Below, piece after piece: positions 24,784-34,826 of a stretch of DNA of 64,000 nt (its first letter is position 1; each line of letters opens with the position of its first letter). The position numbers and the translations under genes are program-made. Origin of the DNA: Ctena decussata (lineage: Eukaryota > Mollusca > Bivalvia > Lucinida > Lucinidae); the NCBI GenBank assembly GCA_963989385.1, contig OZ022514.1, positions 26,267,222-26,331,221 on the forward strand. The letters run 5' to 3'. The notes below the pieces were generated by a model. The model did no database searches. It worked only from the letters and a program-made list of their open reading frames with translations, and was not told the DNA's origin.

Positions 24784-26927
24784 TATTACGAAATGGATCT
24801 AATCGTCCACTATGTCGTTGAGATTATTTTAATCCTTTCAATCAGTAAGGCTACAGTTTTTAGGGTAACTGTGGTAATAAAACATTTACGGAAATTGTGG
24901 CTACGTTATGCATGGGTTGTTTGTGAATACCTCTCGTGGACAGCGTATTGCATGATTTTAAGGTGAATACCTGCACGAGTCTTTTGATTGTGGAAAGCGT
25001 GTTGCATGATTTTAATGTGAGACGCATAGTATTTATACGCCTATCTTTTAATGAAAAGTTAGACGTGGCTGTTTAATTCTTGATGGATGTTATATTGTTG
25101 TGTGCCCAGATTCTGTGTTAAGACCTAGAAGGGTAAGATTTTATTATATTTATTTAGAATAGTTTGGCTAAGAATGAAAAATGTGACTTCTGATTGATAT
25201 GGTATGATTATATGTGTCGACTGATTTGATTTTGTTGGCAGTGATCAGGCTGCGCATGTGTCGACCGATTTTTTTAGTGAGCATGCTGCGCATAATATTT
25301 GTATATTAGGAAGTTTTGTAAAATACGGAAATAGTTTATATCACTGATGTTGGTTGCAATGGTGTGCGTCTATTTGACGTCCAGTGACGTCAGTTGCATT
25401 CATGTTATTCATGTGACGTCAGTTGCATTCATGTTATTGCGACGTCAGCACTTTTTATATTAGTTTCACGTATACGTGGCCTATAGAAGTAGATTGATTT
25501 GTAATGGAACTAATTTATATACTCGTGACGTCAATTGACGCCATAACATGCACCGCATTAAGGTTTTTTTTTCCATAAGTTATAATGGTAACATTTGGTC
25601 GTCATGCGTTTGATTTGCCTTCACTAGATGACGTCATATGGTATAACATCATTGGCGTCATGATGTCAGATCAAACGTTATGACCCCAAATGTGTTAGAA
25701 ACGCTTATTCAGCTATTATATTCTATGGCAAATGGTATTACGCTTAGTTTAAAGAAATGAATTAAAACATATGCGAGTTAGATTTTGGTCAATCAATTTA
25801 ATGTAAATAGGACATTGTTTAGATTATTCATGTTTTATGTGGGGTATGTCATGGTAATGCCTGTTGACGTCAGTATACTTCTTGACAATGTTTGACGTCA
25901 GATCCTTTGACGCACATGCGTGGTAGGGTCTACGTTTCTTCATTGGCGGAAGTGGTAAGCAGACTTTTAGCTTTACATCGTGAGCGCGAGTCGTGTCTAG
26001 TGACACGGCTGGCGTGTGCACGTTATGCTCGGCATTCGCCGAGGGCGTTGTATGGTATTTCCAAGACAGGCCCAAGTCTTACGTATTGTTATTATGTAGT
26101 TACAATGTATTAAGTGTAAGTTCGTTATTTTTAGGCACATCAAGTCCGGCAGTCAGCTGTTAGGGCTTAGAGCCACGTCTCACCTGGAGAATCGATATGT
26201 CTCCAGGTTAATACCAACCCGGGTAGAGGCAGTTACAACGCCGTTTGTGCATGGTTCCTAAGCAGAGGCGGGAAGCACAAAATGTAGGCGGAAGTGGTTA
26301 GCACAGTTTTGCCAGATTCTGTGATAAGATCTAAAGGTCACATCAAGTGTGGGACAGTGTTCGTTCACTAAGGCGTGTTAATATATATAGACTGGTCCCT
26401 GGTACGATCCAGGGAGCGACCAGTATATAATCGTGCACGTGTTTATATAAGTTGGTGTTCCTCATGATATATGGACTGGCCCATGACATGATCCAGGGAA
26501 CGACGAATTGAAGTCTACCAGCATAAGGCCTTGTTTTTTTTGTATGAGCTCAAACTAACGTTTTTGGTCCTTTGTGTTTTCCTTTAGTTCATGGCGCTGA
26601 GCCGAGTACGGTGTTGACGTCAGACGGTAATCTATTTGCGTATTGTACGCAAATCGATTACAGATTTGAAACAAACACCTTACTTGGGCCAGCGACATGA
26701 ACTGATATGTGTTGTATATTATTGTAATTGTGACAGTTGTAAATTGTATTGTTGTATATAGAATTTACATTATATATAAACTTCAAAAATTCTAACGTTG
26801 TTAGGGTTTCCTTGTTAGCGTATTACACTGGTAGATAACCCTTTAACCGGAAGTCACCCTCCGCCGTCCTGGCGACGCATAAGGCTCTACACCCGTGTCG
26901 ACCGTGTGTAAAACCTTCTGCGTAACA
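24784..26927 (+). repeat. 5' LTR
   Basis: 2,144 bp, from TATTACG to CGTAACA. Seven perfect TGACGTCA palindromes occur at 25385, 25414, 25526, 25629, 25865, 25893 and 26615. A TATA-like ATATATATAG lies near 26381, next to a short palindrome around GGTACGATCC and a second similar GATCCAGGGA block about 80 bp later. The limits of U3, R and U5 cannot be set by eye. Confidence 0.92.
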
Positions 26928-26945
26928 TGGTGTCATGAAGTAACG
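26928..26945 (+). promoter_or_regulatory. Primer-binding site
   Basis: TGGTGTCATGAAG begins immediately after the LTR's terminal CA. TGG is the expected complement of a tRNA CCA end. I cannot assign the tRNA by eye. Confidence 0.65.
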
Positions 26946-27871
26946 GGATTTGATTTCCGGTTAATATCTGCCAGTGTAACACATTGACAATATATACAGA
27001 ATCTAGGCACAATTTTGTCAGACATTTTTTTTTATTATTATTGACTTTCTGATTGTTCTTTTCTAAGGTAACGTAAGGCTGTGAATTTTAGGGGAGCAAT
27101 TTTGCCACTAAATTCTTTGTAAATGTAACCTACACTCAATTAAGGTCAACTATCCTTATTCCCTACGTGATGAAGTGCGATAGCCCATGCATTAATTTGT
27201 GATAAAATGTAACAGGTTGCATATCTGAGTGGGGAAACTGAGGTATATAGACCTGAATTGTCTTGGCACGGATGATACATATTTAGTTTTAAGGTCCGTT
27301 TGAGTACCTTGGCACTGCTGTTGCATGACAATCTGTTAGTTCATTAATTCAAACGTTTGTACGTGGTGTCGTAACCGTTACTGAGGTCCATTTTATGTCC
27401 TGATTTAGTAACGTAGGTCACTCGTAACGTTATATAATATCGTTACAATGAATTAAACCTAATAGCGGAATCTTAAGTTTGATTTACCGTTGGTATCTTA
27501 TATGGTTTTGTAAGGTAGGACGTACAGTTGTCGTGTCAGTGTTAATACGTTGCGTTACATACGTTACGTTTGTATATCCGATACGCTAGATCAAGTTGGG
27601 CGTAATTGTATGTGGGTTATTTACGTCATCTAATTACGTCATCTAATAGTGAAAAGTAATTCTCGGCAAAGTCAACGTCAGTTTATGACGTCATTTCCGG
27701 TCTGTTATGAACGTAACTCTAATAGCTACGTCTAGATCGCGAGTATACTAATTAATCAACGTTTTAGTTGGATTAGTTTGATATTATTATTGTTAACGTT
27801 TTAGTTAACGTGTGTGACTATAAGTGAACATCGGTTTCAGTTAAATTAACGTGAGCATTACGTTAAGCGTC
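26946..27871 (+). other. Retrotransposon untranslated leader
   Basis: About 0.93 kb without a long open frame between the primer-binding site and the first ATG. It is rich in AACGT/ACGTT words and contains a further TGACGTCA at 27686-27693. No other feature is seen. Confidence 0.6.
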
Positions 27872-28291
27872 ATGGATCAGTTAGTTAAGACGGGAAGGGA
27901 GTTAGGTTATGAAGGGCAGGCATTGCAGGAATTTGTAAAGCAACAGCAAGAGACTGAAAGGGCAGAAAGGCACGCGGTAAGGGAACTTGATAAAGAGAAG
28001 ATCGCGGCGGAGAAAGAGAAGATCGCGGCGGAGAAAGAAAAGATTGCGCAGGCCGATAAAGATAGGGAAATTGAGTTAGCTAGGATCGCGACGGAGAAAG
28101 AGAGGATTGTGCAAGCCGAGAAAGATAGGGAAGTAGAACTAGCTAAGATTGCGGCGGATAGGGAAATCGAGATGGCGCGAATTGAAAGTATAGAGCGGCA
28201 AGCCGAGAAAGATAGGGAAGCTAAGTTGTATCAAGTCGAAAGCGATAAGGAAGCAAAGTTGTCGAGCGAAGTTGAGTTAGAAAAGTTGTAG
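27872..28291 (+). CDS. Gag N-terminal coiled-coil region, ends at in-frame TAG
   Basis: 139 codons from ATG 27872 to TAG 28289-28291. After a short N-terminal segment (MDQLVKTGRELGYEG...) it becomes a long, highly charged helix made of imperfect KEKIA-, DREIELARI- and AEKDRE-type repeats, with two near-identical 21-bp copies around 28002-28037. A long heptad-like coiled coil is expected. The frame continues after the TAG without a shift into the main polyprotein (28292-32536), so this is best read as the N-terminal part of the same Gag. The stop is either a nonsense mutation or a readthrough signal. An upstream GTG at 27851 is in frame, but the ATG is the more likely start. Confidence 0.75.
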   Translation: MDQLVKTGRELGYEGQALQEFVKQQQETERAERHAVRELDKEKIAAEKEKIAAEKEKIAQADKDREIELARIATEKERIVQAEKDREVELAKIAADREIEMARIESIERQAEKDREAKLYQVESDKEAKLSSEVELEKL

Positions 28292-31200
28292 TATAGTTTT
28301 GAATTGCAGCAACGCGAGTTGAAGAATCAGATAGATTTGCAGAAGGTAACGTTTAGAGTTGAATTAGAAAAACAGAAGGCTGAAAAGTTAGCGCATGCGC
28401 GAGATCCCAAATTACCGTATTTTGATGAAAGTAAGGACAAAATGGATAGTTACTTATCAAGGTTTGAGAAATACGCGACGGCGAATAAATGGGATAAAAA
28501 CGTTTGGGCTGCATATTTAAGCGCATTACTTAAAGGTCGCGCGCTTGATGTCTATGACAGATTGTCTGTAGATGATGCAGCGGATTATGACAAGTTGAAA
28601 GATGCGTTGTTAAAGAATTTCGATATGACTGAACGCGGATTTAGGAAGAAATTTCGCTATGATAGGCCTGAAAAGTCCGAAACGTTTATTCAGTTTAGTA
28701 GTAGACTTAGGTCGTATCTTAATAAATGGTTGAAAATGGCGAAAGTAGACCAGTCTTACGAAGCTGTTTGCGATTTTTTCGCTAGGGATCAGTTTTTAGA
28801 ATCCTGTAGTAAAGAACTATATGTTCATTTGAAACCGAAAACATTCACGAATCTAGGTGAGATGGCTAGGGAAGCAGATTTATTTGCAGAAGCACGTGGC
28901 GGTGTCTATGCTTGTGTTAATAAGGGGCAGCGTGATAGTAAGGGCGTAACTCAGAGTAGATCTGATAATAAGCCGAGTGCGAAGCCAGAGATAAAATGTA
29001 GTATTTGTGGTAAGGGACATTTAAAATATAAATGTTTTAAGAATCCCGATAGGAAGCAAGCATATAGTGCGGAGGTAGGTGCAAGTGCAAGCGGGTATAG
29101 CGGAAGTAAGGGGAGTAGGTATGCACCGAAAGATGAGACACAAAGATCACATAGTAAGAGCGATACTGTGCAGACGAAGGGTAGTAATTCAGATCGTGGC
29201 CGTGGTCGGGGTTATTCCCGCGGACGTGGTCGGGGTGGCGGACATCAAATGAGCTTTTGTAAAACTACAATGAATAGGTCTCATGAAATTGAAGGTCTCT
29301 ATAAGAGTAAGGAAGAAAGTCCATTAATCAATGATAACGTGGATAGGGAAGGTGTCTGTTACTTTTTAAGGTCGCGATTACCAACAGCGCAGGGTACGGT
29401 TAATGGTAAGACTGTTGTAGTTTTAAGGGACACAGGTTGTACTGGGTGTGTCGTTCGTAGAAACTTGGTTTCTAATGATCAGTTACTTGGTAGAGAATCT
29501 GATGTAACTTTGATTGATGAATCTACCCAAAGGTATCCCTTAGCAATGGTTGACATAGATTGTCCATTTTTCACAGGAAAAACTGAGGCATTGTGCATGG
29601 AAGATACATTGTATGACCTGGTTATTGGAAATATTGACGGGTCAAAACTTCCCGATATGTCCCATTTTGCAATGGCGGCAGTGACTAGGTCACAAGCTAA
29701 GCAAGGTGAAGAGGTCTATAGGAAACTTAAAGTTCCTGATCAAATTATTGCTAGTGATAAGGAGGCATTGAAGCAGGCCCAAGTTGTTGACCCTAAATTG
29801 AATGGCATAAGGCAAAGAGTGGAATCTGGGAATGTGACTATTAGTCGTGGATTGAACCGAGGTGAAACTAAGTTTATCCGAAAGAAAGATTTATTGTATA
29901 GGCAGTTTACTAAGGGAAACAAGGTCACTTTGCAACTTATTATCCCTGAAGGTTTTCGTGAAAAGGTGTTAAGATTGGCGCACGAAACCTTGATGTCGGG
30001 TCATTTGGGCATAAAGAAAACTATGGATAGAGTGTTAACTGAGTTCTTTTGGCCTGGAATTTGTGGTGATGTGGCAAGGTTTTGTAAATCTTGTGACATA
30101 TGTCAAAGGACTATTCAAAAAGGTCGTGTCACTAAGGTTCCTTTAGGAAAGTTGCCACAGATTGACACACCATTTAAACGAGTCGCTGTTGATATAGTTG
30201 GACCGATAGAACCTCGTTCTGACAGGAAATCCCGCTATATTTTAACAATGATAAATTATGCGACGAGATATCCCGAGGCGGTAGCGTTACCCGGCATTGA
30301 GACGGAACGCGTAGCCGAAGCGTTAGTTGAGATGTTTAGTAGAGTTGGCATACCTGATGAAATGTTAACAGATTGCGGAAGTCAGTTTACTGCTGAAGTT
30401 ATGAAAGAAGTAAGCAGGCTGTTATCACTCCAGCAGTTAACCACGACGCCGTATCATCCTATTTGTAACGGTCTTGTAGAGCGTTTTCACGCGACGTTGA
30501 AGCAAATGCTACGTAGGATGTGCGCAGAACGTCCAAAAGACTGGGATAAATATCTCCCAGCACTACTGTTTGCAATAAGGGAGGTTCCGCAAGAGTCATT
30601 AGGGTTTTCTCCGTTCGAATTGTTATACGGACGTAACGTTAAGGGCCCTATGGCAATATTACGTGAATTATGGTCTGAAGAGGTACAGGATGAGCAGGTT
30701 CTGTCTACGTACCAGTACGTAATTGAGTTGAGAGAACGGTTAGAGCAGACGTGTAAGTTAGCACATGATAATTTACGGAAAGTACAAGTAAAGCAAAAGG
30801 CTTATTATGACAAACGCGCTAGGTCGCGTAAATTTAACGTGGGAGATAAAGTACTGTTATTACTGCCAACTGACAGTAATAAACTGTTATTGCAGTGGAA
30901 GGGTCCATATGAAGTAGTAGAGGTGGTGAATAGAATGGACTATAAAATCGACGTCAATGGTGTCGTGAGTACATATCATGCTAATATGCTGAAACAATAT
31001 GTCGAACGTCGTAGTGTGCCGTCACATTGTTTATTGTCTACTGAGACTACAGAGTCGGTTGATGACGATGGTAGTGATGAATTTTCTCTTGATGATTGTG
31101 CTTTTCCGACAGCTAAAGAGCCGGAAACTTATAATGACGTCAGTATTTCAGATACGTTAACGTCAGAACAACGTATGGAGGTTCAAGCGTTGATTAAACA

Positions 31201-32536
31201 GTACCCGGATGTACTATCAAGTTTACCCGGTCGAACTGATCAGATACAGCACGATATCAAACTACTCACGTCAGAACCCATACGGACGAAAGGTTATTCT
31301 ATCCCGTATAAGACGCGTAACGTCATGGAGACGGAGATACAGGATATGTTAGATTTAGGGGTAATCGAGCCGTCGATTTCACCGTATTCATCTCCTGTTG
31401 TCCTAGTTCCGAAGAAAGACGGGTCAGTTAGATTCTGTATCGACTTCCGGAAGCTTAACAAAGTGACGGAATTCGATGCAGAACCTATGCCAAATATGGA
31501 GGAGGTTATCAATAAAATGTCGGGACATAAATTCTTTACAAAGATGGACCTGAGTAAGGGTTATTGGCAAGTCAGTCTTACTGAAAGGTCTAAACCTTTG
31601 ACGGCATTTGAAACGCCTAAGGGTTTATTCCAGTTTAAAACTATGCCCTTCGGTTTGGTCAATTCGGGAGCCTCATTTTGTAGGTTAATGAGAATCATAT
31701 TGTCCAATCTCCCAAATGTTGACAGCTTTGTTGATGACATGTGGATATTCACTGAAACATGGAAGGATCATGTGACGTCATTACGTCAAGTGTTAGATCG
31801 GCTCAGGTCGGCCAAATTGACGGCAAAACCATCTAAATGCATGATCGGATATGGCAGTATCGAGTGCCTTGGTCACAATATCGTCGGACAGACGGTACGA
31901 CCGCAAGAGGACAAGATACAGGCTATCAGAGATGCTCCTCGTCCATGTACGAAAAGACAAATTAAATCTTTTCTGGGATTAGCTGGGTTTTACCGTCGTT
32001 TCATCCCAAATTTCTCATCCATAGCTTCTCCTCTGACTGATTTAACTAAACGGGATAGACCTAATTCTATCAAAGATTGGCAAGATCAGCATGAAAGGGC
32101 ATTTCAAACCCTGAAGAGTAGGCTCACGTCTAGTCCTATTCTTCGCTTACCTGTTTTTCAAGAAGGTAACCCGTTTGTACTTCGAACAGACGCTTCCGAC
32201 GTTGGTCTTGGAGCTATTTTGCTTCAGGAGTTCGAAGGTGAAGGTCGTTTGCCGATTGCTTATGCTAGCAAGAAATTGTTACCTCGGGAAAAGAACTACT
32301 CTGTAATTGAGAAGGAATGTTTGGGTATTATCTGGGGTGTTGAGAAATTTCGTAAGTACCTGTATGGGGCGGAGTTCCTACTTGAAACTGACCACAAACC
32401 TTTGTCTTATATGCAGACAGCTAAGGTGCTCAATCCCCGAATCATGCGTTGGGCCATGAAATTACAGCCGTACAGATTCAGGATCGTTGCTATCCGCGGC
32501 CAAGATAATTTGGGGGCGGACTACCTTAGTAGATAG
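28292..32536 (+). CDS. Gag-PR-IN-RT-RNase H polyprotein (Gmr1 order)
   Basis: Open frame of over 1,410 codons, in the same frame as the upstream coiled coil. Residues below count from the codon at 28304. Capsid starts near 37 (LPYFDES) with a SCAN-like region at 110-198. The zinc knuckle C-x2-C-x3-H-x4-C is at 232-244. An RG-rich patch spans about 297-313. The protease DTG is at 376-378. The integrase zinc domain H-x6-H-x29-C-x2-C is at 560-600, the catalytic triad is D630, D690, E726 (D-x59-D-x35-E), and GPY is at 867. Reverse transcriptase spans about 1000-1190, with D1082 and FVDD (D1144, D1145). RNase H has D1296, E1336 or E1338, D1363 and D1406. All catalytic residues appear intact. There is no Gag/Pol frameshift. 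Its first internal ATG (28442) lies inside the conserved capsid start, so it is a poor alternative start. Confidence 0.93.
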   Translation, partial: YSFELQQRELKNQIDLQKVTFRVELEKQKAEKLAHARDPKLPYFDESKDKMDSYLSRFEKYATANKWDKNVWAAYLSALLKGRALDVYDRLSVDDAADYDKLKDALLKNFDMTERGFRKKFRYDRPEKSETFIQFSSRLRSYLNKWLKMAKVDQSYEAVCDFFARDQFLESCSKELYVHLKPKTFTNLGEMAREADLFAEARGGVYACVNKGQRDSKGVTQSRSDNKPSAKPEIKCSICGKGHLKYKCFKNPDRKQAYSAEVGASASGYSGSKGSRYAPKDETQRSHSKSDTVQTKGSNSDRGRGRGYSRGRGRGGGHQMSFCKTTMNRSHEIEGLYKSKEESPLINDNVDREGVCYFLRSRLPTAQGTVNGKTVVVLRDTGCTGCVVRRNLVSNDQLLGRESDVTLIDESTQRYPLAMVDIDCPFFTGKTEALCMEDTLYDLVIGNIDGSKLPDMSHFAMAAVTRSQAKQGEEVYRKLKVPDQIIASDKEALKQAQVVDPKLNGIRQRVESGNVTISRGLNRGETKFIRKKDLLYRQFTKGNKVTLQLIIPEGFREKVLRLAHETLMSGHLGIKKTMDRVLTEFFWPGICGDVARFCKSCDICQRTIQKGRVTKVPLGKLPQIDTPFKRVAVDIVGPIEPRSDRKSRYILTMINYATRYPEAVALPGIETERVAEALVEMFSRVGIPDEMLTDCGSQFTAEVMKEVSRLLSLQQLTTTPYHPICNGLVERFHATLKQMLRRMCAERPKDWDKYLPALLFAIREVPQESLGFSPFELLYGRNVKGPMAILRELWSEEVQDEQVLSTYQYVIELRERLEQTCKLAHDNLRKVQVKQKAYYDKRARSRKFNVGDKVLLLLPTDSNKLLLQWKGPYEVVEVVNRMDYKIDVNGVVSTYHANMLKQYVERRSVPSHCLLSTETTESVDDDGSDEFSLDDCAFPTAKEPETYNDVSISDTLTSEQRMEVQALIKQYPDVLSSLPGRTDQIQHDIKLLTSEPIRTKGYSIPYKTRNVMETEIQDMLDLGVIEPSISPYSSPVVLVPKKDGSVRFCIDFRKLNKVTEFDAEPMPNMEEVINKMSGHKFFTKMDLSKGYWQVSLTERSKPLTAFETPKGLFQFKTMPFGLVNSGASFCRLMRIILSNLPNVDSFVDDMWIFTETWKDHVTSLRQVLDRLRSAKLTAKPSKCMIGYGSIECLGHNIVGQTVRPQEDKIQAIRDAPRPCTKRQIKSFLGLAGFYRRFIPNFSSIASPLTDLTKRDRPNSIKDWQDQHERAFQTLKSRLTSSPILRLPVFQEGNPFVLRTDASDVGLGAILLQEFEGEGRLPIAYASKKLLPREKNYSVIEKECLGIIWGVEKFRKYLYGAEFLLETDHKPLSYMQTAKVLNPRIMRWAMKLQPYRFRIVAIRGQDNLGADYLSR

Positions 32537-32663
32537 TTTGGCCACGTTATGCATCGCACCGTTGTTGTGTATATAGCTAGTTTTCCAGTTTTGACATAGC
32601 CTACGATTCGATCGCATTTCGTACTATTTCAGAAAAGAAACATTGTTATGTTTTTTTCTCCCT
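32537..32663 (+). other. Retrotransposon 3' untranslated stretch
   Basis: About 127 bp between the polyprotein stop and the polypurine tract. There is no envelope or accessory frame. Confidence 0.6.
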
Positions 32664-32672
32664 AAGGGGAAA
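32664..32672 (+). promoter_or_regulatory. Polypurine tract
   Basis: AAGGGGAAA preceded by a T-rich run and ending 4 bp before the 3' LTR. This is the expected plus-strand priming site. Confidence 0.6.
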
Positions 32673-32676
32673 CCGA

Positions 32677-34821
32677 TATTACGAAATGGATCTAATCGTC
32701 CACTATGTCGTCGAGATTATTTTAATCCTTTCAATCAGTAAGGCTACAGTTTTTAGGGTAACTGTGGTAATAAAACATTTACGGAAATTGTGGCTACGTT
32801 ATGCATGGGTTGTTTGTGAATACCTCTCGTGGACAGCGTATTGCATGATTTTAAGGTGAATACCTGCACGAGTCTTTTGATTGTGGAAAGCGTGTTGCAT
32901 GATTTTAATGTGAGACGCATAGTATTTATACGCCTATCTTTTAATGAAAAGTTAGACGTGGCTGTTTAATTCTTGATGGATGTTATATTGTTGTGTGCCC
33001 AGATTCTGTGTTAAGACCTAGAAGGGTAAGATTTTATTATATTTATTTAGAATAGTTTGGCTAAGAATGAAAAATGTGACTTCTGATTGATATGGTATGA
33101 TTATATGTGTCGACTGATTTGATTTTGTTGGCAGTGATCAGGCTGCGCATGTGTCGACCGATTTTTTTAGTGAGCATGCTGCGCATAATATTTGTATATT
33201 AGGAAGTTTTGTAAATTACGGAAATAGTTTATATCACTGATGTTGGTTGCAATGGTGTGCGTCTATTTGACGTCCAGTGACGTCAGTTGCATTCATGTTA
33301 TTCATGTGACGTCAGTTGCATTCATGTTATTGCGACGTCAGCACTTTTTATATTAGTTTCACGTATACGTGGCCTATAGAAGTAGATTGATTTGTAATGG
33401 AACTAATTTATATACTCGTGACGTCAATTGACGCCATAGCATGCACCGCATTAAGTTTTTTTTTTTCCATAAGTTATAATGGTAACATTTGGTCGTCATG
33501 CGTTTGATTTGCCTTCACTAGATGACGTCATATGGTATAACATCATTGGCGTCATGATGTCAGATCAAACGTTATGACCCCAAATGTGTTAGAAACGCTT
33601 ATTCAGCTATTATATTCTATGGCAAATGGTATTACGCTTAGTTTAAAGAAATGAATTAAAACATATGCGAGTTAGATTTTGGTCAATCAATTTAATGTAA
33701 ATAGGACATTGTTTAGATTATTCATGTTTTATGTGGGGTATGTCATGGTAATGCCTGTTGACGTCAGTATACTTCTTGACAATGTTTGACGTCAGATCCT
33801 TTGACGCACATGCGTTGTAGGGTCTACGTTTCTTCATTGGCGGAAGTGGTAAGCAGACTTTTAGCTTTACATCGTGAGCGCGAGTCGTGTCTAGTGACAC
33901 GGCTGGCGTGTGCACGTTATGCTCGGCATTCGCCGAGGGCGTTGTATGGTATTTCCAAGACAGGCCCAAGTCTTACGTATTGTTATTATGTAGTTACAAT
34001 GTATTAAGTGTAAGTTCGTTATTTTTAGGCACATCAAGTCCGGCAGTCAGCTGTTAGGGCTTAGAGCCACGTCTCACCTGGAGAATCGATATGTCTCCAG
34101 GTTAATACCAACCCGGGTAGAGGCAGTTACAACGCCGTTTGTGCATGGTTCCTAAGCAGAGGCGGGAAGCACAAAATGTAGGCGGAAGTGGTTAGCACAG
34201 TTTTGCCAGATTCTGTGATAAGATCTGAAGGTCACATCAAGTGTGGGACAGTGTTCGTTCACTAAGGCGTGTTAATATATATAGACTGGTCCCTGGTACG
34301 ATCCAGGGAGCGACCAGTATATAATCGTGCACGTGTTTATATAAGTTGGTGTTCCTCATGATATATGGACTGGCCCATGACATGATCCAGGGAACGACGA
34401 ATTGAAGTCTACCAACATAAGGCCTTGTTTTTTTTGTATGAGCTCAAACTAACGTTTTTTGTCCTTTGTGTTTTCCTTTAGTTCATGGCGCTGAGCCGAG
34501 TACGGTGTTGACGTCAGACGGTAATCTATTTGCGTATTGTACGCAAATCGATTACAGATTTGAAACAAACACCTTACTTGGGCCAGCGACATGAACTGAT
34601 ATGTGTCGTATATTATTGTAATTGTGACAGTTGTAAATTGTATTGTTGTATATAGAATTTACATTATATATAAACTTCAAAAATTCTAACGTTGTTAGGG
34701 TTTCCTTGTTAGCGTATTACACTGGTAGATAACCCTTTAACCGGAAGTCACCCTCCGCCGTCCTGGCGACGCATAAGGCTCTACACCCGTGTCGACCGTG
34801 TGTAAAACCTTCTGCGTAACA
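32677..34821 (+). repeat. 3' LTR
   Basis: 2,145 bp, about 99.5 percent identical to the 5' LTR by eye. Differences include a one-base longer T tract near 33456 and scattered transitions. It has the same TATTACG start and CGTAACA end, and is followed by the AAATG target duplication. Confidence 0.92.
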
Positions 34822-34826
34822 AAATG

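Larger units (their letters stand above)
24784..34821 (+). mobile_element. Full-length Gmr1-like Ty3/Gypsy LTR retrotransposon
   Basis: A 10,038-bp element bounded by two LTRs (24784-26927 and 32677-34821) with a perfect 5-bp target duplication AAATG (24779-24783 and 34822-34826). The order is LTR, primer-binding site, 0.94-kb leader, coiled-coil/Gag/protease/integrase/reverse transcriptase/RNase H, polypurine tract, LTR. By eye the LTRs differ at only about ten positions, so the insertion is recent. It lies in intron 3 of the minus-strand gene, in antisense orientation. There is no envelope gene. Integrase lies before reverse transcriptase, as in the Gmr1 group, while the enzymes themselves are of Ty3/Gypsy type. 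A single TAG near the start of the coding frame is the only visible lesion. Confidence 0.93.

Noticed and set aside
25824..26113. Overlapping frames on both strands inside each LTR
   Set aside because: Non-coding LTR sequence. The frames are short, have no known domain and appear identically in both LTRs simply because the LTRs are copies.
32537..32663. Envelope gene after pol in the LTR element
   Set aside because: Only about 127 bp lie between the polyprotein stop and the polypurine tract.
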